The position numbers and the translations under genes were made by a program. Shown in pieces: positions 1-6,855 of a stretch of DNA of 11,816 nt (position 1 is its first letter; every line of letters starts with the position of its first letter). The notes beneath the pieces were generated by a model. It made no database searches. It was not told the DNA's origin and saw only the letters and a program-made list of their open reading frames with translations. This stretch comes from Candidatus Nealsoniibacteriota bacterium (GTDB taxonomy: Bacteria; Patescibacteriota; Minisyncoccia; Minisyncoccales; MHMH01). The DNA lies in assembly GCA_030700195.1 (NCBI GenBank), contig JAUYKD010000050.1:1-11816 (forward strand), written 5' to 3'.

Positions 1-350
1 ACACCTTCCTCTATATCTATTGTTTCAATATCATAATCATTAGAACTTGGCCCAAGGCCATCAGCATTGCCGTCTCCGAATAAACGGTATTGTTTTGGCT
101 CTATTTCTCTTAAAAACCGCGCGCCGTAGCCGCCCTTAGGCACTTCTCCGCCAGTTTTTTCTAATGAAAAATAAGATGACATGGCCATCTCCTGCGTCCT
201 TCTTAAGTCCTGGGACAGCTTATGAGCCGCTCTTTCTAAGGTCAACTGCCGATCGCCTGTTCGATAATTTGGCAAAACCAAAGCGGTCAAAAGCACGATG
301 ATACCGGTGACCACCATAAGCTCTGTTAAGGTAAATCCTTTGTTTTGCAT
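1..350 (-). CDS. Type IV pseudopilin (GspH/PulG-like), C-terminus cut by window edge
   Basis: The reading frame opens with ATG at 350-348 and stays open for 116 codons to the left edge, so the C-terminus lies outside the window. The N-terminus MQNKGFTLTELMVVTGIIVL is a class III prepilin signal: a short basic leader, cleavage expected between G5 and F6, Glu at mature position 5 (E10), then a hydrophobic helix of about 20 residues. The following part (ERAAHKLSQDLRRTQEMA, about 39-56) resembles the amphipathic helix of GspH/FimT-type minor pseudopilins, and a D/G/N-rich stretch follows. The start lies 3 bp after the pilD stop, so the two are probably cotranscribed. PilD would process this protein, and it would act as a minor pilin that primes or caps the pilus. 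The pseudopilin class is clear; the exact subfamily is inference from half a protein. Confidence 0.85.
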   Translation of the reverse strand, partial: MQNKGFTLTELMVVTGIIVLLTALVLPNYRTGDRQLTLERAAHKLSQDLRRTQEMAMSSYFSLEKTGGEVPKGGYGARFLREIEPKQYRLFGDGNADGLGPSSNDYDIETIDIEEG

Positions 351-353
351 AAT

Positions 354-1136
354 TTAAATGAAAAAATTAAAATACCAATCAGCAATCATCCCCCCAAAAA
401 ACATGGCCACAAGCGCTCCTATGACCAAAAATGGTCCAAAGGGCACTGCTGATTTTAAGGTTTTCTTATTAAAAGCAATCAGCCCTATCCCTATTATAGC
501 ACCTGTTAAAAAGGCCAAGAACAAACTAACTAGAATATTAGGGTATCCTAAAACAAGCCCCATTAAAAAAGCCAGCTTAATATCCCCTACGCCCATCCAT
601 TTGCCCCTGGAGATTAAAACTATAGCTAGAAAAAATGCCGCCGCTCCAACGGCGCTTAAAATTAGAGAATTGAAAATTGAAAATTGTTTAGAAATCAAAA
701 ATTGGAGATTGAAAATTAACATTATGATTACGGCCGGATAAACAATTTTATCCGGAATAATATAGTGTTTTAAGTCATAAACAAATATGGCAATAAAGAA
801 AGGAACTATAAAATAGTTAAAAATCGGCAGTTGAAAATTAAAAATTAAAAGAAAGAGCAATCCGGTTGCTATTTCAACCAAAGGATATTGCCAAGATATC
901 TTCTTTTGACAATAACGGCATCTGCCTTTCAAAATAATAAAACTGAAAACAGGAAATAAATCCTGCCAGTTCAAAGTATGCTGGCAATCAGGGCAAAAAG
1001 ACCTGCCTTTTAAAAAGCTCTTATTTATTTCCAACCGATAAATAACGCAGTTTAAAAAACTGCCTATAATCAATCCAAATATAAAAACTACTAACGAAAT
1101 TAAAAACAAAGATAGTAGTGCTAAAAATTGATACAT
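354..1136 (-). CDS. pilD: Type IV prepilin leader peptidase / N-methyltransferase
   Basis: This is a 260-residue polytopic membrane aspartic protease that cleaves prepilin leaders after Gly and usually methylates the new N-terminal Phe. The N-terminal part holds the GSFLNCVIYRL motif (about 25-35). A zinc-binding pair of CxxC motifs (C48/C51 and C73/C76) brackets the cytoplasmic DiS_P_DiS-type domain. The two catalytic aspartates lie in YDLKHYIIPD (D121) and in the GVGD motif (D185). About seven or eight hydrophobic segments follow the first helix. The length is normal for the family. Its substrates are encoded next to it: PilA upstream and the pseudopilin immediately downstream. The gene is separated from pilA by a strong terminator and a transposase cassette, so it may depend on another promoter. 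No Shine-Dalgarno is visible before the ATG. Confidence 0.96.
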   Translation of the reverse strand: MYQFLALLSLFLISLVVFIFGLIIGSFLNCVIYRLEINKSFLKGRSFCPDCQHTLNWQDLFPVFSFIILKGRCRYCQKKISWQYPLVEIATGLLFLLIFNFQLPIFNYFIVPFFIAIFVYDLKHYIIPDKIVYPAVIIMLIFNLQFLISKQFSIFNSLILSAVGAAAFFLAIVLISRGKWMGVGDIKLAFLMGLVLGYPNILVSLFLAFLTGAIIGIGLIAFNKKTLKSAVPFGPFLVIGALVAMFFGGMIADWYFNFFI

Positions 1137-1143
1137 ATTTTTA

Positions 1144-1183
1144 TGCTTAACCGATTTTTGTGCTTAACCGAGTCAAGCACAAA
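1144..1183. repeat. REP-like hairpin downstream of transposase, with a half copy
   Basis: A perfect 9-bp stem (TTTGTGCTT at 1157-1165, AAGCACAAA at 1175-1183) closes the 9-nt loop AACCGAGTC. The core TGCTTAACCGA is also present as a half-site at 1144-1154. An identical hairpin lies on the other side of the transposase (1917-1941). Pairs of short palindromes around an isolated Y1 transposase are what REP-associated tyrosine transposases (RAYTs) recognise, so these are probably the ends of the unit. Confidence 0.75.
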
Positions 1184-1184
1184 T

Positions 1185-1910
1185 CTATTCTAATATAAAA
1201 CGACCAAGATTGACGAACTGACTTGATTTTTTACCCAATAAAATATTCCTGGCAAACTCTTGATATTCATCCCGGTTTGCAAATAATGGTCCCGCTATTC
1301 CCTTTTCAATAATTATTGAATCTCTCTTATTAAGATATTCTTGATTCGTGCTCCATAAATAATTTTCGGCGAATTTCATTATCTTATCAAGATTTTTTAA
1401 CCCTTTTTCTTTTAACTCTGGCTCAATAAGTTGACCAGGATTAATAATATTGATGTAAATCAAAAGATATTTTAGATATAACTCATCGGTTATTTGCACC
1501 GCTTTAAACGCTCCTTGAAATAAACCACCAACACGCTCGTATTTTTTATTGAAATACCCAGTATATCCCACTCCCAATTTATGCATAAATCGCGAAATGC
1601 CATTATTATTAATTTCTTCAATTAATAAATGAAAATGATTCGGCATCAAGCAATCTGCCATAATTCTCACTAATGATTTTTTGTCTATTTGATTATTTAT
1701 TATAAATTCTCGCATTGTTTTAAAGTTCGCCATTCCCATTTCTCGTTCTATTTGCCAAAGTAAATTTAAAGAAGCCTTTTCGTCATTAAACAAAAATAAT
1801 CCCTGAAGAAATCTCCACCTATCAGAGTCGTTGGAAAAAATATTTCGTTTCTCCACTCCTCGATTATAAATATGATAAATATTCCCTTTTAAAAACTTTG
1901 TTTTCCTCAT
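1185..1910 (-). CDS. REP-associated tyrosine transposase (Y1/HUH, IS200-like)
   Basis: This 241-residue protein has the Y1_Tnp fold signature. It opens with KGNIYHIYNRGVEKRNIF (9-26), carries the metal-binding HUH motif in PNHFHLL (H92, H94), and then a tyrosine-bearing helix with YTGYFNKKY (Y116 or Y119 nucleophile), followed by the family-typical GGLFQGAFKA (128-137). The HUH and Tyr motifs are intact, so it is probably an active single-strand nuclease/transposase. Family knowledge: RAYTs are domesticated IS200/IS605 relatives that cut and mobilise REP palindromes. Identical REP-like hairpins flank it at 1157-1183 and 1917-1941. The cassette sits between the pilA terminator and pilD, in the same orientation as the operon. 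The ATG at 1910 has no Shine-Dalgarno. Confidence 0.92.
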   Translation of the reverse strand: MRKTKFLKGNIYHIYNRGVEKRNIFSNDSDRWRFLQGLFLFNDEKASLNLLWQIEREMGMANFKTMREFIINNQIDKKSLVRIMADCLMPNHFHLLIEEINNNGISRFMHKLGVGYTGYFNKKYERVGGLFQGAFKAVQITDELYLKYLLIYINIINPGQLIEPELKEKGLKNLDKIMKFAENYLWSTNQEYLNKRDSIIIEKGIAGPLFANRDEYQEFARNILLGKKSSQFVNLGRFILE

Positions 1911-1916
1911 ATTGTT

Positions 1917-1941
1917 TTGTGCTTAACCGAGTCAAGCACAA
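1917..1941. repeat. REP-like hairpin upstream of transposase
   Basis: This is the second copy of the palindrome: TTGTGCTT (1917-1924), loop AACCGAGTC, AAGCACAA (1934-1941). It matches the copy at 1158-1182 base for base and is in direct orientation with it. It starts 7 bp before the transposase ATG on the minus strand, so it could also sit in the 5' leader of the mRNA and allow self-regulation. Confidence 0.75.
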
Positions 1942-1988
1942 TAAACACAAACTCATTTAATTATTTTACCATTTTTCGCTTAAAAACT

Positions 1989-2019
1989 AAATTGCCCCGC
2001 GTAAGATGCGGGGCAATTT
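1989..2019 (-). terminator. Rho-independent terminator of pilA
   Basis: A perfect 12-bp stem, AAATTGCCCCGC (1989-2000) with GCGGGGCAATTT (2008-2019), closes a 7-nt loop. On the minus strand it starts 18 nt after the pilA stop and runs into a T-rich tract (AGTTTTTA). It separates abundant pilin transcription from the transposase and pilD. Confidence 0.88.
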
Positions 2020-2037
2020 CTAGAAAGCTCTCTTTTT

Positions 2038-2469
2038 TTAGAAACAGCAAGCCGCTAAGGTTGGTAAAGTAGCGCACTGAAAATTGCCGGCTTGAGAAGC
2101 CGCAAAATAATTACCCTTGGCACCACCGCTTTCTAGAACAGCCCAGATACAGAACGATTGAAGAGCTGCTGAATTATTTGCGGCCGCGTAAGCGGTGCTA
2201 CCGGGATCGGATGGAGTTTTTACCATATAAGTGCCAATAGCGCTTGGCCACCCGGTCATAGAAGGATAAGCCTGATTATCCGCATAAGACAACTCTATGG
2301 CTTGAGCTACTTGCACTATATCGGCCCTTCGGACGCCATCGCGGGCAGATTTCCTGGCTCCGCCCATTGAAACTAGAACAATGGAAGATAAAATGCCGAT
2401 AATAGCAATAACAACCAAAAGCTCAATAAGAGTAAAACCTTGATGTTTTTTAGTGAATATTTTTAACAT
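2038..2469 (-). CDS. pilA: Major type IV pilin (prepilin)
   Basis: This 143-residue prepilin would be the structural subunit of the pilus. The leader MLKIFTKKHQG is followed by FTLIELLVVIAIIGILSSIV: cleavage is expected after G11, Glu is at mature position 5 (E16), and the hydrophobic helix is typical of a1-N. The region after the helix (ARKSARDGVRRADIVQVAQAIELSYADNQAYPS, 38-70) is the usual G-type/PulG-like amphipathic helix and YP turn. The globular part is small and ends in AACCF. Four cysteines (C107, C132, C141, C142) could form disulfides, which fits an exported adhesive fibre. It has its own promoter (2490-2517) and a strong terminator (1989-2019), consistent with high expression. It lies downstream of pilC and upstream of pilD across the transposase insertion. 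Confidence 0.94.
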   Translation of the reverse strand: MLKIFTKKHQGFTLIELLVVIAIIGILSSIVLVSMGGARKSARDGVRRADIVQVAQAIELSYADNQAYPSMTGWPSAIGTYMVKTPSDPGSTAYAAANNSAALQSFCIWAVLESGGAKGNYFAASQAGNFQCATLPTLAACCF

Positions 2470-2473
2470 ATAT

Positions 2474-2489
2474 ATTAACAGCTGTTAAT
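2474..2489. promoter_or_regulatory. 16-bp perfect palindrome overlapping the predicted pilA start site
   Basis: ATTAACAGCTGTTAAT is a perfect dyad placed directly after the predicted -10 box and 5 bp before the pilA ATG, so it covers the expected transcription start. A dimeric regulator could bind here, or an 8-bp hairpin could cap a very short leader. The dyad is seen directly; a regulatory role is inference. Confidence 0.5.
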
Positions 2490-2517
2490 TTTATAATCGA
2501 CCTTTTTTATATTTCAA
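2490..2517 (-). promoter_or_regulatory. pilA: Candidate sigma-70-type promoter of pilA
   Basis: On the minus strand, TTGAAA (2517-2512) and TATAAA (2495-2490) are spaced by 16 bp and lie 20 bp upstream of the pilA ATG. Both are one base from consensus. This gives a leader of about 14 nt, partly formed by the 16-bp palindrome. Confidence 0.6.
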
Positions 2518-2565
2518 AATCTTTATTCATTATATCACACTTAATAAAAATCAAGCTGTGGAAAA

Positions 2566-3771
2566 TTATATGCCGCCCATCTTATACAAAGGCAGCATAA
2601 CCGCCCCCATCAGTCCAGCCACAATACCTCCCAGCACAATGACCATGACCGGCTCAATAATACTTAAAAGATTATTAATGGCTCTTTCAACCTCTTTTTG
2701 ATAAAACTCAACCACATTCATCAAGCTTTCGTCCAAGGTTCCTGTTTTTTCTCCCACAGACACCATTTGAGTTAAAAGAGGAGGAAAATAACGGGAGTGT
2801 TCAGACAAAACAGAACTTATTTTCTCTCCCCGGCCAACCTCTTCTTTAATTTCCGAAATAATATCCCGGTAAACTTCATTACCAACTATCTCTCCGGTAA
2901 TCTCCAGGGATTGGGAAATCGGCAGGCCTCCTTTGATTAAAACGGAAAGGTTTTCGGCGAAACGAGAAAGATATATCATCTTTAAGAAGGATCCGATGAC
3001 CGGCGCTCTTAAAATAACCCTGTCTTTGATTCTTTTGCCTTCTAGCGTTTTAATGTAGCGGAAAAAGGCCACCAATAACCCTATGAAAAAGAGAAGGACC
3101 GCCCAGCCCCATGCCCTTGAAAAATTAGAAAGATTTATGACAATCTTGGTTAATAAAGGAAGCTCTTGGCCCGTTTCGGTCAGAACCTTGGTCATATTAG
3201 GAATAACGAAATACATCATCATCACCAAAACCCCGACAACCACCACCACAATAAGAATAGGATAAATCATCGCCCCCTGTATTTTTGACTGCAGATAATA
3301 TTCCTTTTCCAAATGGTCTGCTAAATAGGTCAAACTGCCTGAAAGCGTGCCGGAAATCTCTCCTGATTTAACCATACTGACGTAAAATTTTGAAAAAAGC
3401 TTAGGATAGCCGGATAAAGCCTGAGAAAATCTAGCTCCGCCTTCCACCTCTTTGGATATGGCTAGAATGCTTTCCTTTAAACCAGGATTTTTCGTCTGTT
3501 CAGCGATTGACCCCAAGGCCTGGACCAATGGAATCTTTGATTTAAACATAAGGGCTAACTGGCGCGAGAAATTAACTATATCTCTCTTAGAAACCCTTTC
3601 AAACAGTTTGATTTTTTTATAATAAAAAGGAATCGCTCCGGCTTTTTCAAGCGAGGTTATAAAAAGATTGTTTTTCTGCAAAAGAGAAAGAGCCGCCTCG
3701 CGAGAGGAGGCTTCAACTGTCCCTATCTGTATATCTCCCTTCTTATTTCTTGCCTGATAATTAAATTTCAC
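2566..3771 (-). CDS. pilC: T4P inner-membrane platform protein
   Basis: This 401-residue protein of the T2SF/GspF family anchors the pilus and couples the ATPases to pilin insertion. The N-terminal piece (MKFNYQARNKKGD) is typical. Two repeated cytoplasmic T2SF domains follow, near 65-190 (VSKRDIVNFSRQLALMFKS) and 268-395 (LSRFAENLSVLIKGGLPIS), with membrane segments near 167-190, 217-240 and 370-395. The length is normal. The start codon used here is GTG at 3771-3769, formed by the last G of an inserted 130-bp repeat element plus the duplicated target TGAA. The original ATG-AA now lies at 3905, beyond the element. Removing the insert gives ATG-AAA-TTT in frame, so the protein sequence is unchanged. 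No Shine-Dalgarno precedes the GTG, so expression may be reduced or driven from within the element. Confidence 0.95.
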   Translation of the reverse strand: MKFNYQARNKKGDIQIGTVEASSREAALSLLQKNNLFITSLEKAGAIPFYYKKIKLFERVSKRDIVNFSRQLALMFKSKIPLVQALGSIAEQTKNPGLKESILAISKEVEGGARFSQALSGYPKLFSKFYVSMVKSGEISGTLSGSLTYLADHLEKEYYLQSKIQGAMIYPILIVVVVVGVLVMMMYFVIPNMTKVLTETGQELPLLTKIVINLSNFSRAWGWAVLLFFIGLLVAFFRYIKTLEGKRIKDRVILRAPVIGSFLKMIYLSRFAENLSVLIKGGLPISQSLEITGEIVGNEVYRDIISEIKEEVGRGEKISSVLSEHSRYFPPLLTQMVSVGEKTGTLDESLMNVVEFYQKEVERAINNLLSIIEPVMVIVLGGIVAGLMGAVMLPLYKMGGI

Positions 3772-3900
3772 CCCGTTAGAAGTCTGTCTTATTTAGCATT
3801 TGGCTAATTTCAGAATAGACTTCGGTTATTAATTATACCCCTGTTATTGCCTTGCAGAAAAAATTTCTTTAATTTTTTCTGACTAGGACTTCTAACGGGG
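3771..3900. mobile_element. MITE-like element, copy 1, inserted in the pilC start codon
   Basis: This is a 130-bp element with 14-bp terminal inverted repeats (CCCCGTTAGAAGTC at the left, its complement at the right) and a 4-bp target duplication TTCA (3767-3770 and 3901-3904). Copy 2 at 7651-7779 is about 96% identical, with about five differences. An internal 11-bp hairpin is present (3855-3865 with 3871-3881), and the left end can also pair with an internal AGACTTC. On the minus strand it carries TATAAT (3837-3832) about 60 bp upstream of the pilC GTG. The old ATG (3905-3903) now opens a 31-codon ORF (MNPVRSPSQKKLKKFFLQGN...) inside the element, probably meaningless. No transposase is encoded, so it must move in trans. 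Confidence 0.9.
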
Positions 3901-3905
3901 TTCAT

Positions 3906-4024
3906 ACATCGAGTTTTTATTTTAATAAGTTCGATGAGATAAATCTCATCTCTCGCTCAATTTATATTTATCCATCGAACATTGAGCAAACGAAGATAAA
4001 GAAGAGAATTTTATTCTCTTCGAC
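3906..4024 (-). promoter_or_regulatory. Three-hairpin intergenic leader between pilT and pilC
   Basis: The whole pilT-pilC gap is built of hairpins: GAAGAGAAT with ATTCTCTTC (4001-4021, 9 bp), GCTCAAT with ATTGAGC (3955-3961 and 3981-3987), and GATGAGA with TCTCATC around TAAA (3933-3950). It starts directly after the pilT stop and ends at the original pilC ATG. The same arrangement, including GAGATAAATCTC, the CGAC edge and an A/T-rich stretch up to the ATG, precedes pilM (9375-9480). It may be an mRNA processing or translation control leader, or a copy of a dispersed structured repeat. No T-run follows the stems, so it is not a simple terminator. Confidence 0.6.
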
Positions 4025-5098
4025 TTATTTGCGCAAAAGCATCTTTAATTCTGTCGGACTCAAAGAATAATTTAAGGCGCTCTCTAAAGAAATTTCTTTG
4101 TTTTTAACAAGCATAGACAATGACCTGTTTAAAGAAAGCATGCCTGACTCAACCGACGTTTCAATAACTAAGGGTAATTCATGCGTCTTATTCTCTCTTA
4201 TCAGGTTGGCGGTGGCTGAATTAGCAATCATTATTTCGCAGGCCGGGATAACCCCGCCCTTGATTCTAGGCACCAGTCTCTGAGAAATTATTCCAAGTAA
4301 AGAACTGGCTAGTTGTGTTCTTATTTGAGCTTGCTGCTCGGCAGAAAAAGCATCTACAATACGATGAATAGTTTGAGAAGCTGAATTAGTGTGTAAAGTG
4401 GCAAAAACCAAATGTCCCGTTTCAGCCGCTGTTATGGCTGTAGCCATTGTTTCTTGATCCCTCATTTCCCCCACCATAATAACATTGGGGTCCTGACGAA
4501 AAGTTGACCTTAATGCCCTAGCAAAGCTTAAGGTATCGTGTAAAACCTCTCTTTGGTTAATGATAGACCTGTCTTCTTTAAAAACATACTCAATCGGATC
4601 TTCAATAGTGATGATGTGTTCTGCCCTCTGATGGTTTATCTCATCTATCATTGAGGCCAGAGTCGTTGATTTTCCCTGGCTGGAAGGCCCGGTAACCAAA
4701 ATAAACCCTTGATTGAATTTGGTCAGTTCGTGGAGAATGGGAGGTAAATTTAATTCTTCCATCGTTGGAATAACCGAAGGAATCAGCCGAAGAGCGCAAG
4801 AAACGCTACTCCTTTGGAAAAATACATTTACCCTGAATCTGGCTTTTTCTTCAAAATTGTAAGAAAAATCAATTTCTTTTTCTTTTAAGAACCCTTGGAA
4901 TTGTTCGTCTGTCATTAAGGCGCGGGCCAATCCCTCTGTATCCTCAATAGCCAGGTTTTTCTTTTTCAGCAAAGGAATTAAAAGGCCGGCCGCTCTTAAT
5001 ACCGGAGGATGATTGCACGATAAGTGCAGGTCGGACGCGCCCACTTTAATCACTATCTCTAATAATTCGTTAAGTTGCCCCACGTAGTTGTTTTTCAT
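4025..5098 (-). CDS. pilT: Pilus retraction ATPase
   Basis: This 357-residue cytoplasmic hexameric ATPase of the secretion ATPase superfamily powers pilus retraction. The ASDLHL motif (21-26) and the N-terminal PAS-like half are typical of PilT. The Walker A is GPSSQGKST (137-145), which keeps GxxxxGKS but differs from the usual GPTGSGKST. The Asp box is IITIEDPIEY (162-171), Walker B is NVIMVGEMRD (205-214), and the His box is LVFATLHT (H236). The motif NLIRE (298-302) matches the PilT AIRNLIRE signature that distinguishes it from PilB. The length is normal. It lies 14 bp after the pilB stop and no Shine-Dalgarno is visible. Assignment to retraction rather than a PilU-like role is by motif only. 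Confidence 0.93.
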   Translation of the reverse strand: MKNNYVGQLNELLEIVIKVGASDLHLSCNHPPVLRAAGLLIPLLKKKNLAIEDTEGLARALMTDEQFQGFLKEKEIDFSYNFEEKARFRVNVFFQRSSVSCALRLIPSVIPTMEELNLPPILHELTKFNQGFILVTGPSSQGKSTTLASMIDEINHQRAEHIITIEDPIEYVFKEDRSIINQREVLHDTLSFARALRSTFRQDPNVIMVGEMRDQETMATAITAAETGHLVFATLHTNSASQTIHRIVDAFSAEQQAQIRTQLASSLLGIISQRLVPRIKGGVIPACEIMIANSATANLIRENKTHELPLVIETSVESGMLSLNRSLSMLVKNKEISLESALNYSLSPTELKMLLRK

Positions 5099-5112
5099 AA
5101 TTATTTTAACAA

Positions 5113-6852
5113 TTAATCGTTAATGTCTCCGGCCGCCGACAGCACTTCTTCAACTGAAGTTACGCCGGCCAATATCTTTAATATTCCGTCCTGCTTCATA
5201 AAGAGCATTTCTTGTCTCTTGGCTTCCTGTAAAATCTTGGCTTCCGTAGGCTCTTTCATAATTATTTCGGCCAGTTGCGGAGTCATCTCCAAAATCTCAA
5301 AGAGGGCGATTCGTCCGCTATAACCTTCAGAATTGCATTTCTTGCATCCTTGAGCAGCGTATATCTTAAAGTTCTGGCCAACTTTAACGTCTTTTTTAGC
5401 GCTCAAAGGCAATCCTTCTATTTCTTTTAAAAGCATCTCTTTGACTTTCGGCTCGGGCATTATCTGCTTTTTGCAGTCAGGACAAAGAATCCTGACTAAT
5501 CTTTGAGCTATAGCCAGACTTAAAGAGGGAGGTATCAAAAATGGAGCAACTCCCAGGTCAATCATTCGAGGAATAACTCCTAAAGCGTTTGTCGTATGCA
5601 AGGTTGATAAAACAATATGGCCGGTCAAAGCGGCGTGGGTAACCAAGGTGGCTGTTTCAGTGTCTCTAATTTCCCCCACCATAATAATATCCGGGTCCTG
5701 ACGAAGAATATGCCTCAACCCCTTAGCGAAAGTGTAGCCGATTTCGGGCTTGATTTGCGACTGGTTGATACTGGGCACAAAATATTCAACAGGATCTTCC
5801 AAAGTAATAATATTAACGCCTTCCTCGTTCAAAAGGTTTAAAATAGCATAAAGGGTTGTTGTTTTGCCGCTACCGGTCGGTCCGGTAGATAAAATAAGAC
5901 CGTAAGGCTTGGTAACGGCTTTTTTAACAACATCCAGATTCCTTTTTTCAAGACCCAGCCGGCTAAACTCTTTAACCCCCTCTGTTGAATCAAGCACCCT
6001 CATCACCACCTTTTCCCCCAGCGTTGTTGGAAAAGTTGAAACACGAAAATCAATATCTTTTCCGCTCACTTTAGTCGAAAAACGGCCGTCTTGCGGTATG
6101 CGAGTTTCATCTATCTTAAGATTAGAAAGAATTTTAATCCTAGCCACAACCGCCGAATGAGCCTGTAAGGGCAATAAAAGATTCGTACTTAAAACACCGT
6201 CTACCCTAAACCTAACCCTTAATTCCTTTTTAGTGGGCTCAATATGAATATCAGAAGATTTAGTATCAACCGCTTGCCTCAAGATAACCGCCACTACCCT
6301 GGTAATCGGAGCCTCTTCTGCCATTTTTTCAAACTCAGCGCCTTTGATAGGACTTTTTGCCACTCCCCCTTCCTCTTTCAGCTCGGTTTCCAATTCTTCC
6401 AATGCTATTTTCACTTCCTTTTTCATGGTCTTATACTGCTTCAACAGACCATCGAAAGTGCTCAAACTTATTAAAAAGATTTTATAATTGAAATTACCCT
6501 GGCGGGACAAAAACTTTAAGGCCTCCTGAGCTCTTAAGTCGTCGGGGTAGACCATGCCTACTTCTAAGTCCTTATCTTTTTTATTCAGAGGGATCATTTT
6601 ATAGTATTTGGCTGATTCATGCGGAATAAGCTCAAGTATTTCTAAAGACGCCTCTTCCAATAAAACCTTTTTCAAAGGTATTTTTAATCCTTCCGATTTT
6701 AACTTAAAAAGAATATCTTCAGACACAAGCCCTTTTTGTAAAATAATCTCCTCTTCTGTTTTACCCGACACTTTTATATCGTACTCAACCGAAGAAGCCT
6801 GTTTTTTATCAATCAGCTCTTTTTTAATTAATTGTTGAAGTAGGTTCATCAT
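5113..6852 (-). CDS. pilB: Pilus extension ATPase
   Basis: This 579-residue ATPase of the GspE/PilB family drives pilin polymerisation. An MshEN-type N-terminal region (1-150) is followed by a linker and the ATPase core with SSDIHIEP (199-206), Walker A GPTGSGKTT (324-332), Asp box ITLEDPVEY (349-357), Walker B DIIMVGEIRD (388-397) and His box IVLSTLHT. The tetracysteine zinc knuckle is present as CPDC (C457, C460) and CKKC (C503, C506), which is characteristic of PilB/GspE and absent from PilT. It starts 3 bp after the small PilP-like gene, with two adjacent ATG codons (6852 and 6849), so the exact start is uncertain by one codon. It is cotranscribed with pilT. Confidence 0.96.
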   Translation of the reverse strand: MMNLLQQLIKKELIDKKQASSVEYDIKVSGKTEEEIILQKGLVSEDILFKLKSEGLKIPLKKVLLEEASLEILELIPHESAKYYKMIPLNKKDKDLEVGMVYPDDLRAQEALKFLSRQGNFNYKIFLISLSTFDGLLKQYKTMKKEVKIALEELETELKEEGGVAKSPIKGAEFEKMAEEAPITRVVAVILRQAVDTKSSDIHIEPTKKELRVRFRVDGVLSTNLLLPLQAHSAVVARIKILSNLKIDETRIPQDGRFSTKVSGKDIDFRVSTFPTTLGEKVVMRVLDSTEGVKEFSRLGLEKRNLDVVKKAVTKPYGLILSTGPTGSGKTTTLYAILNLLNEEGVNIITLEDPVEYFVPSINQSQIKPEIGYTFAKGLRHILRQDPDIIMVGEIRDTETATLVTHAALTGHIVLSTLHTTNALGVIPRMIDLGVAPFLIPPSLSLAIAQRLVRILCPDCKKQIMPEPKVKEMLLKEIEGLPLSAKKDVKVGQNFKIYAAQGCKKCNSEGYSGRIALFEILEMTPQLAEIIMKEPTEAKILQEAKRQEMLFMKQDGILKILAGVTSVEEVLSAAGDIND

Positions 6853-6855
6853 AAA

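Noticed and set aside
358..741. 127-codon plus-strand frame opposite pilD
   Set aside because: It is the antisense shadow of pilD; no family features, and pilD motifs are complete.
1144..1941. CRISPR-like repeats
   Set aside because: Only two full palindromes separated by a whole gene, with no spacers or cas genes.
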